64,000 bases of DNA from Dipteris shenzhenensis. Lineage: Eukaryota > Polypodiophyta > Polypodiopsida > Gleicheniales. Under the pieces are notes generated by a model, which ran no database searches, was not told where the DNA came from, and was given only the letters and a program-made list of their open reading frames with translations. Shown here one piece after another: positions 23,012 through 34,711 of the stretch. Position 1 is the stretch's first letter. The number at the start of each line of letters is the position of its first letter. Position numbers and translations under genes: made by a program. The stretch lies in NCBI GenBank assembly GCA_047967505.1, contig CM106539.1. The stretch is one strand, 5' to 3'.

Positions 23012-23879
23012 ACAATGTTAGAACACGCAGCGGAAAAAAAATCATCCATGCGATCACATGTGAGAACTCCATATCCTTCTTGGGATGTGCACACATGTAT
23101 GTAAAGGCAAACCATGCTCAGATCTGGAATAGCAAGGTATGGCAACAAATAACTGAATAACAATGTCCAAAGAGAGGACCCAAATGTTTACAAAAGGTGC
23201 ACTCACAAACCACAGTACACAGACAACAGGTTGCTGCCCGCTAGTGCTCGATCTGAGGCTACAAACGGTCCTGCTACGCAACTCTCAAAAGAGTCTTCAG
23301 TGGCTTGGGAAGGAGCCTCAAAACTCTCTATCAGCAGCCTTTCTGCTCTATGTGATCTGCTCACTAGTTGAGTACTTCACAATGGCTAAGGGCTGCTGGT
23401 CTCGCTGGTGAATTTACTGCACCCTGCTGGAATGTCTGTCTCCAGCTTTTTCAATTGTGCAGATGCGCTTCTGGAGGCTGGAACAGATCCTGGATTCTCT
23501 GCCCTTCACTGCCCTCTCTAGTGACCTGGCATGCACTTCTGAGGAACTGTTCAGCAGTCTGCATCGGGCTTGACTGAACGACCTTGTGTCCCCCCAACGG
23601 GGGCCTTTCATAGGGCTGAAATGCCTGCACAAACTGGTCAACCCAGTCTGTAACAGGTTGACTGGCATGCTGTACTGGCCGACCGGTGCAGACCTTGGGG
23701 CCTATAAGCTCCCTCAGGTCTTCTTCAATTCTGCCCACCAACAGGTCTCTTTGTCTGCCTTTGTGCAGGCCGGTGCAAAACCTCATCTGCCCCTCCAAAG
23801 GGGCCGAATGTGGGCTGCTGTTCCATCCCAAGCAAGGATCCATGTGGGAGCCCAAAGGATGGCTGTCCTGTGGACACTT
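23012..23879 (-). mobile_element. Candidate LTR of another minus-strand element, host of the copia insertion
   Basis: At 22995-23015 the plus strand reads AGCTTCTGGTACAATGTTAG, i.e. on the minus strand TAACA followed by a degenerate primer-site-like TTGTACCAGAAGC. That layout marks the 3' end of a minus-strand LTR. The copia element at 23880 is inserted in this block, which continues after 28038. The far boundary is not defined. Confidence 0.35.
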
Positions 23880-24065
23880 TGTAGATGCATGGCCATGTGT
23901 ATGCATGTGAATAGATAGATGGGACTTCTTTAAAGAAGTGGTGTGAAGAGTCTTTAGGACTCTCTTGTATAGAGAGCGTAGAGAGTTGAATTTGGCATTC
24001 CCGTAATACAGAAGTGTTTCCCATGAGCCTCTTGTGTGTGTTAGTTTCCTCTTCTTGAATCTACA
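23880..24065 (+). repeat. Copia 5' LTR (186 bp)
   Basis: Begins TGTAGATGCATGG and ends TTGAATCTACA, giving a 6-bp terminal inverted repeat (TGTAGA/TCTACA). It differs from the 3' LTR mainly by lacking about 28 bp near GTGGATAATGTGGATGAT. Confidence 0.92.
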
Positions 24066-24068
24066 ATG

Positions 24069-24080
24069 TGGTATCAGAGC
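24069..24080 (+). other. Copia primer-binding site
   Basis: TGGTATCAGAGC lies 3 nt after the 5' LTR and is complementary to the 3' end of initiator tRNA-Met. Confidence 0.9.
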
Positions 24081-26027
24081 AAGGTTGAGAGCTGAGTGAA
24101 TCTCAGGAGGAACATTGTCAAGAAAGAAACTCGAGCTGTGTATTGGCAGTTGTTGAAGAGATCTATAAATGCTCAGGACGTTGGAGGCACTGAAGCAAGT
24201 CCAAAAATAGAGAATCAACCACAAAGCTTTTGAAGGACAGCTGTGGTTGCGTGTAGAACAAATGTTTGTGTCTAGTACACAGAGACAGTTACCGCCTGTT
24301 TTTTTGGAAGTGTTTTCGACTACATTTGGAGAAGAGCACGCAGAGCTATAGCTTATACAGGGGAAGTAGAGGTGAGTGGCAATAGAGGAAGAGCTGGAAG
24401 AGCTCTGTCAATGATCCTGCATTGAGACTATATCTCTCAAACTCTGGCAGGTGCTTCTCTGGAAGAGCTTTCGTCTACACGATCTGTATACAGTGGAGGA
24501 CATAAGGGCCGTCGACACATAGAAAGACAAAATACTCTTGTAGTGGATACAGTGAGGGAGTCCAACATCTTCTACCAGGATGACATCTTGATCAAAGATC
24601 CCGAATCTGAATGGTTTGCTTCCACCTGATGCTTCAGCAACACAATATGTGAAAGGCATTTTTGCTGATTGTAAACGAAGGGAAGCCTAGCTATGCTTGT
24701 GCAAGTCTTATGAACCTTAGCAGAGGCATCCTTCTGTACCAGCTGTGTTGAACCTTGCATGCAATCGAGTGGCAGGGAATATCTCGTCCCTAAAGATGTT
24801 CAATGACTTTTTAAATGCTCTGTTCGTGGACAGCCATGTGGTTTTTAGTCCATCTAGAGATCTAACTGCAAATCAATTTGAGCTAACAACCCCTGTTCCT
24901 ATGACTGCAAAATTCTGGAGCTGCTGGTGGTAGTGACGATCCGTGGATTTTGAAAGATTCCTAGATTGTGATGCCAATGCAAGAATCTACAGAATGAGAT
25001 CGTCTCTAAGCGCATCGGACTGTTGCAAGTGGACGATTATCTTGATTATCTTGATGGATTGAAATTGTTACAAATCGATGAAACGTTTCAGCAAGCAACG
25101 ATTCCTAGAGAATTACTGAAGCAAGTCTCCTACGTGATCAAAGACTGGATGGTAGCCGAAGGAGCAATTTGCAGCTGCCTGGTATTCAACTGTGCTGAGA
25201 TGAAGGTGAGGGATAGATGTAAAAACGGCCACACATTCTAGTTTGAGTTGCATTGGATTTACACAGGTCCTATAGTGAGACCACCCTCAAAACATTGCCT
25301 TGTGATCTTTAAGTGGAGGCAGCATTACACTTTCTTTGAGACCTCTTTGCTCTCAATTGGCCCTATTGAACAACCAAAAGTTTTTTAATTCCGGGAATCT
25401 CTTGGTGAAAGAGGTGTTTTTCAGCAAGCAAACGTCAAAGGGCAGCAACACTAAAGCTTGTGACTATAACCAAGTAAGGGTTTGCAGTCTATCTTCCTCA
25501 TTTGCTATATTTTCTATCTTGCAAAGGATTGGCATAGCCCACTGTGAGTAGCACGGTGGTTGAGATTTGCACAGGGATAGCATTTGTTTCACAAATCAGA
25601 AAATATTGCATTGGGGCAGAAAAGTGTTGATACCAGAGGTCAAATGCCCGGTTGGTGAAGCGTGAATGCATTTGAGCACTTGAAACAAGGTTTTGCTAAT
25701 AAACTTGAATCGGAGGATGCATATGAGGGTGTCTATGCTCGAAATTGGATGCGTTTGATGCCCAAAAAGGAGGGATAAATTTCAGTTTAGCAAATCATTG
25801 CAAGAGCAAGTTTGGAAGGCATTTGGTGGCCGTTTGAGGCCAAATTACGCACATTTACGGAAACTGGAAAATGCCATTAAGTGCATTGGTACATGCTTGA
25901 ATTGGTGCTCAAAAATGGACTATTAGTGCTCAAATTTGATGCTCTTGGATGCCTAAAATTTAAGTGTAAGCACTTGAAAAGAGGGTGATTTCTCAGATTT
26001 GGATGCCATTTACCTCGCTTGAAGTGA
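24081..26027 (+). other. Long leader with exon-like stretches inside the copia element
   Basis: This 1.95-kb region between primer site and Gag is longer than usual for copia. It contains protein-like pieces: about 24745-24890 (MFNDFLNALFVDSHVVFSPS) and about 24985-25206 (LLQVDDYLDYLDGLKLLQID, then RELLKQVSYVIKDWMVAEGA), the second ending at ATGAAG/GTGAGG, a fair splice donor. I do not recognise the protein. It may be captured host exons or chance. Confidence 0.35.
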
Positions 26028-26920
26028 GTGTGCTCAAAAGTAACCCAAATAGTGAGTGAAAATTTGACCAAGGATAATTATAGCGTGTGGTCTTATAGAA
26101 TGGAAAATTTCCTCATGGGAAAAGGTGTTTGGGGATTGATCATGGGCGAAGATGAATGCCCAGAGTTGCCATGGGATCACCCATCGAATGAGTTGAAATT
26201 GGAATACAAAACATGGGTAGATATCTTTATGCTTTTCTGATACACTCATCCCTCACATCGTATGCCTAAAGAAGCTTGGGATATCATTCACAAACTATAT
26301 GGCACAAGCACGGAGACAAGGAAAATTCAGCTCAAGCAGCGGCTCCACGGAATTTGAAGAGGAAATAGAAGCATCACGAACTATGTGGCTGAGATAAGGC
26401 AAATTACGGAACACTTAGCCTCTATAAATTGCAATGTGGAAGATGACGATTTGGTGTCTATCATCTTGAATGGTTTGGACCCTCAATACAAATATTTGGA
26501 CACTTCTATTTCCGTGCGTGGCATTATGCCCGCTTTTGAGGAGCTGGTTGCGTTATGCATGACAGAAAAGGTGAAGCTTGGCCTCAAAGCCTCCACTAGT
26601 AGTGGAAGAGGAAGAGACCATTTGTTTTATCACTGGGGTGGAAGAGGTGATTTTAGAGGGTGAAGTGGACGCCCAAGAGGCTGTGGAAGAGCCTCATATG
26701 CCCCTCAAAACACTATGGACAGAAACGAGTTTGCTCGAAGAGGACGTGGTTACATGCCAACACGAGGGGGAGAGCCACATCCCGTGGTAGAGGAAGGGCC
26801 ACTCATACTCCACAAGCTGAAAATTGTCACTTTTGTGAAAAATATGGGCATTTTGAAAGAGATTGTTATGCCAAGCATAATGCCACACATAGAGGCCGTG
26901 GTGGAAGACCACAATAACTA
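26028..26920 (+). pseudogene. Copia Gag (UBN2 type) with CCHC zinc knuckle
   Basis: The N-terminal frame has LTKDNYSVWSYRMENFLMGK and KGVWGLIMGEDE, the hallmark start of copia Gag. A frameshift or stop follows near 26240. The next frame (26385-26663) has YVAEIRQITEHLASINCNV and SIILNGLDPQYKYLDTSI, the UBN2 core. An RG-rich segment and, in a third frame, a complete CCHC knuckle (CHFCEKYGHFERDCYAKH) end the region at about 26890. At least two frameshifts and a stop break it, so it is not translatable as one protein. Confidence 0.9.
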
Positions 26921-26944
26921 AGGAGAGATTGTCATGTGAATTTG

Positions 26945-27768
26945 ACATAAGGATCTTGGACAGCTAAGATACTTCCTTGGGATTGAGGTAATTGATTCAC
27001 CACATGGTATTTTGACGTTACAAAGGCAATATGCTTTGGACATGCTGGAAAAATATGGTATGACAACATGTAAACCGATTGAAACACCACTTGAGCAAAA
27101 TGCTAAGATGGTTGATGATGGGTACTATTTGCAGGATGTGACTTCCAGAGAAGGCTCATATATCTTACCATCACTAGACCGGACTTGAGTTATGCTTTAG
27201 GTGTGGTAAATCAATTTATGCAAAAGCCTTGCAAGAGTCACCTTGATGTGATGAAAAGAATACATAGATATGTGAAAGCCACAATAAATGTTGGATTGTT
27301 TTATGCCAAGGAAGGAGAAATATGCTTGCATGGTTATACGATGCATATTGGGCTAGCAGCATTGATTATAGAAGGTCAACTAGTGGGTATGCATTCTCTT
27401 TTGGGAATAGTGTGATTAGTTGGAGCAGCAAAAAACAATCCACCATTGCTTTGTCTAGTACAGAAGCGGAGAATAGAGGGGATGCCATAGCAGCGTGTGA
27501 AGAAACTTGGCTGAGATTGCTTCTTTCCGAGTGGGGAGTTTGCATTGATGGTCTAGTAGTGATCTACTGTGACAACATAAGTACCATCATGTTGGCCAAG
27601 AATCCCATTTACCATGCAAGGACAAAACATATCGAAGTCCGCTATCACTACATTAAGAAGAAAGTGAAAAGTGGCAAAACTGACTTGAGATATGTGGGGA
27701 CAGATGCCCAAATTGCAAATATCTTTACCAAGTCCTTGGCTAAAGATAAAGTTTTATCTTTTTAGAGA
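26945..27768 (+). pseudogene. Copia RT C-terminus and RNase H
   Basis: It starts abruptly with LGQLRYFLGIEVIDSPHGIL and QYALDMLEKYGM, the RT C-terminal region. A frameshift follows, then RPDLSYALGVVNQFMQKPCK. The RNase H frame (27322-27765) contains YWASSIDYRRSTSGYAFSFG, ISWSSKKQSTIALSSTEAE, YCDNISTIMLAKNP, KHIEVRYHYIK and IANIFTKSL, so the D, E and D positions are in place. The end lies about 50 bp before the polypurine tract and 3' LTR, as expected for copia. The upstream RT palm is deleted. Confidence 0.93.
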
Positions 27769-27821
27769 TGCTTTGGGTTTATGTGATGTACAAGCTCATG
27801 CTGAGAGCTTGAGGGAGAGAT

Positions 27822-28033
27822 TATAGATGCATAGCCATGTGTATGCATGTGAATAGATAGATGTGGATAATGTGGATGATTGGACTTCTTTAAAGAAGTG
27901 GTGTGAAGAGTCTCTACGACTCTCTTGTATAGAGTGAGAGTAGAGTTGATGTGGTGAATTTGGCATCCCTGTAATACATAAGTGTTTTCCATGAGCCTCT
28001 TGTGTGTGTTAGTTTCCTCTTCTTGAATCTATA
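27822..28033 (+). repeat. Copia 3' LTR (212 bp)
   Basis: Homologous to the 5' LTR; it starts TATAGATGCATAGCC after the purine tract and ends TTGAATCTATA, followed by the target duplicate CACTT at 28034-28038. Confidence 0.92.
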
Positions 28034-28543
28034 CACTTCTGTCCTTGTTGGTGGATGCATACGTGGGCAGCATATCTTCTTAGGGTTTATGCTTCTTGTA
28101 TTTTGGCAGCCTATATGCTGCCCATGTAGCAACCTGTTCATTCATTGACCTTCCCCCTAATTCTCTAGATAGTACTCCCCCATGCTCTCCTCATTTGGGG
28201 GCTTACAGATGTGGAGTTGACCCATGTTTTCTCACAAATAGATGGCATCATGAACCTGTGGAATCAAGGGTAGCTTGGTGTGGTGAGGTAATGATGCAAA
28301 GGGAGCAAACCTACAGCTGGGGCAAGAACACAAGATAGGCTACAATGAGAATGGGAATTATACATCCAAAAGTTGAAAAGGAATGTACCATAGACAAAGG
28401 AACTTGACCATTACTGCATGCCTAGGAAATTAGATGTACAAAATAGAAGTACTACTAAATTGTGTCATGTGGTCGGTCTGTCATAGATAAAAAAGGATTA
28501 AGCAAGAGGAAGCGTTGGTGTTCTCCATTTCTCCAACTTCCAC

Positions 28544-28579
<36 letters not shown>
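28544..28579. repeat. (CT)n microsatellite
   Basis: Uninterrupted CT repeats. Confidence 0.97.
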
Positions 28580-28583
<4 letters not shown>

Positions 28584-28940
28584 CCACACATCACGGAGGA
28601 CAAGGAGTTCCCCACCAATATCTGATTCTGCTGCAACCATTTCCTCAAAGTATTGGTGGATCACCATAGGACAGATGCAGGCCCCGTCACATCAATTGAG
28701 GATTGAGACAGGGAGAGCCACGGTACACCCAGAGAGTAGTGGATCTGTAGACCATGCACCCTAGAAGAGGTGGAGATACTTGCCTTGCATACAGATAGAA
28801 TCAAGGACGCTACCATTGCTTATTCGAGGAGGGACACGGGTTTGGGCCTCTCTCCTAGCTGATCCATTTCTAGGACCATGTCTGCAGCGGTCTCTATTTG
28901 ATGGAGATGCGATGACATAGAGAGACCGAGAGCAAGATGA

Positions 28941-29597
28941 GACACGGCCCTTGCAACCGAGCTAGATAGAGCCCAAAGACAGGTTACATATTTCTACACT
29001 TTTGAGTATGCCCCTAGACATAGTGGAGTTGAGGAGGAGGAGATAGATGACATGAGGGCTGAGTGGGCTAGCGGGACGAGACGACGCCATAGAGAGGTGC
29101 AGCAAGAGATGCAGAGACAGACCAGGGCACACACGATGGAGATCCAGCCCATCGCAGCTATACTCAAGGGAGATCATCCGACCAGAGAGGTCACCATCGA
29201 CATGGCCCGCCGGATACAAAGCGAGCTAGATAGAGCCCACAGACAGGTTACAGATTTCTACACTTTTGAGTCTGCCCCTAGACATAGTGGAGTTGAGGAG
29301 GAGGAGATAGATGACATGAGGGCTGAGTGGGCTAGCGGGACGAGACGACACCCTAGAGAGGTGCAGCAAGAGATGCAAAGACAGACCAGGGCACGCATGA
29401 TGGAGATCCAGCCCATTGCAGCTATACTCGGGGGAGATCATCCAACCAGAGATGTCACCATCGATATGGCCCACCAGATACAGAGATCACGGAGACCACG
29501 CCTCCCACCGTCGAGAGAGACGACCCAGCAAACACAGATACGAGATATATTCGCAGCTCATAGGAGAGCCACCCTTGCACCGGGCTATATTTTTTAA
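28941..29597 (+). CDS. Unknown Arg/Glu/Gln-rich ORF with in-frame 264-bp duplication
   Basis: The frame is open from 28941 to the TAA at 29595-29597; the first ATG is at 29052 (181 aa). Two nearly identical 264-bp units (28959-29222 and 29223-about 29485), 88 codons each, are joined in frame. They carry ELDRA.RQVT.FYTFE, SGVEEEEIDDMRAEWASGTR, REVQQEMQRQTRA and a DHPTR(E/D)VTIDMA block. The product is charged and likely helical or coiled. Upstream (about 28770-28940), broken frames of similar character suggest that the gene once extended further. I do not recognise a family; a retroelement-derived coiled-coil protein or a decayed host gene are both possible. Confidence 0.4.
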   Translation, partial: DTALATELDRAQRQVTYFYTFEYAPRHSGVEEEEIDDMRAEWASGTRRRHREVQQEMQRQTRAHTMEIQPIAAILKGDHPTREVTIDMARRIQSELDRAHRQVTDFYTFESAPRHSGVEEEEIDDMRAEWASGTRRHPREVQQEMQRQTRARMMEIQPIAAILGGDHPTRDVTIDMAHQIQRSRRPRLPPSRETTQQTQIRDIFAAHRRATLAPGYIF

Positions 29598-29757
29598 TCT
29601 TGAGTCTGAGTACTAGATTCTTGTTATTTTATTTTAGCTTAGCACATGGTACTTTGCAAAGGGCCTTAGCGAGCCCTTTGTTTCAGCCCACAGTGGCTTG
29701 TGGGTTACTTCTTGTAATTGTACTTTGCCCATGAGGCCTCCAGAAGACGTAAATACA

Positions 29758-29780
29758 TCTCTCTCTCTCTCTCTCTCTCT
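29758..29780. repeat. (CT)n microsatellite
   Basis: Uninterrupted CT repeats. Confidence 0.95.
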
Positions 29781-31518
29781 AATATCCCCTGAACAAGACA
29801 AAAGCACATATCATTTATTATTTCCATATTTGTTACTTTGGTGTTGGTCAGAAGAGCAGACTTCTACCAAGTTTTGTAACTAGAGGTGCGTCTAAAAAGA
29901 TGGGGTTAACTCGGGACCCGCTGTCTACTTGCTATAACCCAATGACTCGTTCAGGTTAGGCGGGTTCATAATTAATAGCTAGGTTATGTGGTTGTATAAG
30001 ACCAGCGGATACCAATGGATAATCACACCTCCACTCATAGGTTTCTACGGCGTTTGAACATAGGAGTCACTAAATTGCTAGGATAGCACACTGCAATGAA
30101 AGTATGGCTTTGGGGGCTGAGCCGGTTGAGAATTGACAGACAAGCAACACAACCATAAGGTGGGAAAAGAGAGTAGAGGTTGTAGGCTACATAATCCCGG
30201 GAACTTTGGGTGCTGGAACGGGAAACTCTTGAGAAGGGGGAACAGGGGTGGGAACGCACGTCATACGACATGCCATATGATACGTCATGATATGACATAA
30301 AACTATACTAGAACATGAAAGAAACTAAACTTTCCATTTCAGCTCTAGAACTTTGAAAAACATGAAAAACACACGGAATGGGACCACCTAAAACCTACAG
30401 AAGGGAAATAACACAAGGTGAAGTGCAAGCCTTACAATACCGAACAGAAGGGTTTGCATTTGCAAGCACTGCTGCCCCAATATGGTGCCCCTCTGACACT
30501 CTCGCTCTTGGCACACCAAAAGCAGTGTGACACAAGTTAGTTTTAACAAAGTTACAACATAATTAAGTCCTTCTTAACAAAATTACAACGTTATTAACAA
30601 GAAGTACCCAGCTTACCAAGTCCCACCCTAGATAAAACCGAGCATGGTTGTCCCATGGCCGTCCACTACTTCTCTGATCAAAGATGGATTTATACACATA
30701 GTTTACATTCCATGCATGAGTTCCTTCACAACTAGAAATATTTAAGCGCACATTCGTTCAGGGATGATGGGCCCATTCCCTTACCCAGAAGGGGGTGACT
30801 CCATGTAGGAGGCCCAGCCAGCCCGAACTTCTATAATATTCACATTGTGGGCATTTTGGGGACAAATTCACTTAGCCCCAACTGCTCGTGTGCTCACCTT
30901 CTGCCTCTGTAGTCTCTTCTGCCCCCTTTCTCCACCCTAAGACCTTCCTCTACACTGCTAAGCTTCCAATGCAGCCTCAGTGCCTTATCATCATCTGTAG
31001 AAAATTCCTAGGAGAAAAGTGGTTCTCAGCCTCTACACTCAGAAAGAGCCCTTGTTTCTGTCCTATGGCCCTATCCTCTCCAGAAGGCGGCCAGAAAGTT
31101 TCTCTACTCAAGGCAGCTTCTCCAGCTTGGAATATGGTGGATCTTTAGTGAATTATCTTATGAAATTTCTCAGTTAATTGAGTTTGCATCTTGAGGCATT
31201 CTGAATTTTGATTATCCAAGCATGGTATTGGCTGAAATTAAAGTATGTATGGGACTGTTTGGAGAGTTCCTCTCTATGCCCACTTTTCCAGCTTCTTTCT
31301 ACTCTTTTAAATAGGAGAATGCTCAATAAAAGTGGATGCTCTGAATTAGACCCTAATGTGTACGCTTTGGAAGTGAAAAGCAATCAAAGGCTGCTGAAGT
31401 TTCCAGCCTCTTCATCAAGGTAAGGCCAAGCGTATCTGCTGTCATGGAAAATTCTCACTCCTCTAGTGCCTAGCCTCCCTTTCTCTGTTTAAACCATCTC
31501 CAAGTTGCCTGATGGAAC
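29781..31518. other. No gene recognised
   Basis: Only short ORFs without known domains. CATATGATACGTCATGATAT-like near-palindromic words lie at about 30268-30298. Confidence 0.5.
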
Positions 31519-31800
31519 TGTTGGTGAACTAAAAGAGACTTCAACACTCTCTTTTATCTAAAAGAACTAAAAGAGACTTCAACACTCTCTTTTATCTAAA
31601 ATCTGTGTATGTATTGAATTCTTATGTGAAAAAAGTTGACTGTGGATATAAATAAGGGCATGCCCCTCTACAAACGCCTTTGGGTGGGGGTCCTCACCTT
31701 GACTCCTCAACCTTGTGTAATGTAATTCTTTTTTGCATTTAAGTGCAAATTAGTATCCTAAAATCACTAAGAACTCTGTGAGCGATTATTCTAATGACTC
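31519..31800 (+). mobile_element. Solitary or 5' LTR with internal tandem repeat
   Basis: A block that starts TGTTGGTGAAC ends a few bases before a tRNA-Met primer site. It has a TATA-like TATAAATAAGG at about 31648 and a 38-bp tandem duplication (AACTAAAAGAGACTTCAACA...) at 31526-31598. No Gag or Pol follows within 2.8 kb, and no second copy is seen in the window. The TGTTGG start suits a copia-type LTR; the left edge is a guess. Confidence 0.55.
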
Positions 31801-31806
31801 ATAGCT

Positions 31807-31818
31807 TGGTATCAGAGC
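31807..31818 (+). other. Primer-binding site (tRNA-iMet type)
   Basis: TGGTATCAGAGC, 6 nt after the LTR end. Confidence 0.85.
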
Positions 31819-34680
31819 TTTGTTCATCCTAGAGTACCCTTCACTAATACTCCGTGATTCCGGGGTCTTATGAAGAATTACTTTGACTCTAAAGTCTAGA
31901 AGAAGAGAGGATTTTCAACTACTTTAGTCTAAAAATACTCTGAGTGTTCTCACAGTGTGATTTATATGATTGGGATGTGCATTGTCCATAACTTCATTGC
32001 ATCGAGTACTTCCATTATTCCAGAATTATCCTGCCATCATACATCTCGGCCATCCTGGATGAGTTGGACCTAGTTGACTGTTTTTACTGTAATTGTGGCT
32101 AGGTCAATAAATACATGTGTTGACTTTGTGTACATGTCTTGGTACCTACATGTCATGAACTATCACAATTTTTTGTGGTGGTTGATGGATAGGAAGAATG
32201 CAGTTCTATTTCCCCTTACAACTGCCCAAGATAGGGTGGTCATTAATCAACATAAAGAGCAATCAGTGGCGATTTAGACCGGCACTTTAGGGAAAAAGAT
32301 CCCATGGTAAGTTCTCTTCAAATTTCTATAGCAGTCAAGGACTCAGTCTATGCCTGTTTAATTTTAATCTAAGGATGATCAGTATGCCTATGATAAGTCA
32401 ACCTTAGATTTTGATAGGCAATGATTGCTTGGATCATATATTGATAGCTTTCTCATGTTAGACCTGTAGATAGTAACATAGATTTTGTCCCAGGTAGCTC
32501 TCCACCTAATAATGCTTGTTATAGACTTGAACCCACCATAACAGGAAGAAATTTGAAATCAGGTCCTAAACTCATTTATATTTACTAAATTTGGCAGTAC
32601 TTGCAAAGCATCTTGATATTAATATCATAGGGATGATCAGTCCTTAGGGATCCAATCTAAGAGGAGAAAAGCAAGATGTACACAGCAAAACAGCAAGCAA
32701 AAAGCTTAGCGTCCAAAAATAGAAAGTTGCAATAGAATCCCTGGACATCAGACTTAAGCCAAGAATCACTAGGAAAAAGTTGGAATTGAATTTGGATAGA
32801 AGCCATTTAAGTGCTTTGACAATAGCCGTTCATCCAAACTCTATTCATATACACTTGGAATCACTCTAAAAATAGAATAATAATGTAACTCTAATAAGAA
32901 TCGATCAGCTTTTTCACAAATGACAGCAATCATGAGACAACAATCACCTTATGGCAGATGGCCCATTTGGCATGACACTAGCAAGAGTACCTTCTGACCT
33001 CTGGTATCACATTTGTCACTCATATTATTCATATGGTACCATGCATGTTACCTCTGCCATTCCATGCCAAAACTATGCATTTTACCAACATATCTACTCT
33101 AACAGCCATGTGATCCTACTCATCCAGCCTGCAGAAAAGCATGCCTATAGAAGGCTTCCTGCTCTGCTGTTCCCACCCTGTTACCTTTCCCTCGGAGCTC
33201 TTGGTGACTACCTATCCACTTAAGAGCAGCAGTTGGACAGCTGCAGCAGCTAGAGCACCTGCTCCTTGCACCTGAGTCGCTGATATACCACTTGCGATGC
33301 TGCTGTGGATGCACACCAGTCGCTCCATGTTTTTGCAAGCTGCTCACCGCTCATTCCATGCAGCTCTACCTGCGTCTCTGTTTGTGTGCAAAACTCCTTT
33401 ACAAACTCATTTATTTACCGCTAGCTTTGTTGAAATTTGCCAGCACACTCAGCTGCTCGGCAAGCCACACAACTCCTTTAGCTTCACAAACACAAGGAAG
33501 AAAATCCTCATTCTGACGCTTGTGTGATTTTCAACATTTGAAGCTAGGATGGATGCAGGATCCTGACAGAGAAACACATTAATTACTACTACTGGATTGT
33601 TGCTTTTTCCATTGTTTTCGTGTTTTTCCTTGTTATCCGTTTTGCAGCCTTTTTATCCCACTCTAAGAAAAATAATAGAACTCAATCTGAAGTTTGAACA
33701 ACACACAATGGTGAAACTTTAGATGACACACGTCTGATGTCATGCATCATCTTGTAATACTGGGATATTCATAAAATGACATCAAGACAGCTTGAGTATG
33801 AGCTCTACATTGTCCTTAGGTTCAGACAGTAGGGCAAGGATGAACAAGTTTGTGAGTACACAATTCTAATAATTTCTTCATCTCTATTTCACAATGCATA
33901 AATGTTTTCAATCACTATTTCTTCCGACATTTGGAATAATGACAGACTTCTATTATCTCAGCACTCCAGGAATATGAACAAACGCACGATGTAACAAACG
34001 GTGCAGTTTCCTGTATCATAGAAAAGGTGAAAGCCATCAATCTCAAGCATAGGGGGGTCCGGGGGCTACCCACCTCCAAATCTCAGGCTATTTATAATCA
34101 CTTTTTTTTTTTTTGGACAAAACAATATGTGAAGGACCTTGCAAAAATCTTTGGACGACTTGTACAAAAAACCTGTTCTTTGTCTCTTGTCCTATAGATT
34201 TTTAATTTCTTTGTTAGGAGCCTAATCACAGAATTGCGCTAAAAAGATCGGCCCAAATCTTCGAATTAGATGGACTGCGTAACAATTTTCCAGCCACAAC
34301 GATTGCAGTGAAAACCCTCATCACATAACAGCAGACCATAGAATGAATAAGATTTAACCAGTAAGAACCAGTACATACAACCAAATGATTGAGAGACCCT
34401 CAACAATGTCCTTTCCTGTACAACAATGCCTCACTGACCGGAGCTCTGACATTGCCTCCAGCATTATTCTTGCCTAAACCAATATTTGAATCCAACCAAA
34501 ACGCTCTCCTAAAAAAGGTGATGAGGAAATAACACGACTGCACAAGAGTGTAGCCAAAATTAACACTTGGAGAATTTGGTGTTTGAGTTCACGTGACCAC
34601 CGAAAGCACAGCACCATTTGAACCATGTACGCCTAAAGTGGACAGCTATTTACGCCCTAAAAGAAACAAACCTGAAGGGC
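31819..34680. other. Degraded element interior and TCP 3' flank, no gene recognised
   Basis: AT-rich sequence with short chance ORFs only. The last few hundred bases before 34712 would hold the 3' UTR of the TCP gene; no clear poly-A signal was assigned. Confidence 0.5.
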
Positions 34681-34711
34681 ATTTCAGACCAATAATACAA
34701 AAAAGCAAAGA

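Larger units (their letters stand above)
23880..28033 (+). mobile_element. Ty1/copia element, complete ends, internally deleted
   Basis: A 4.15-kb element has two LTRs (23880-24065 and 27822-28033), a primer site, Gag, the RT C-terminus, RNase H and a polypurine tract (TTGAGGGAGAG at 27810-27820). It is flanked by a direct CACTT duplication (23875-23879 and 28034-28038). Protease, integrase and most of RT are missing: the Gag zinc knuckle region passes straight into the RT C-terminus near 26940. A deletion of several kb therefore removed the middle, and movement would have needed helper proteins. Both LTRs have point differences, and the terminal dinucleotides of the 3' LTR have become TA...TA instead of TG...CA. 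Confidence 0.92.

Noticed and set aside
23451-24224. 257-codon minus-strand ORF
   Set aside because: It runs antisense through the copia 5' LTR and primer site and mixes unrelated sequence; no domain is visible.
32074-32277. Possible element ORF after the LTR at 31.5 kb
   Set aside because: 67 codons with no similarity to Gag or Pol; taken as chance.
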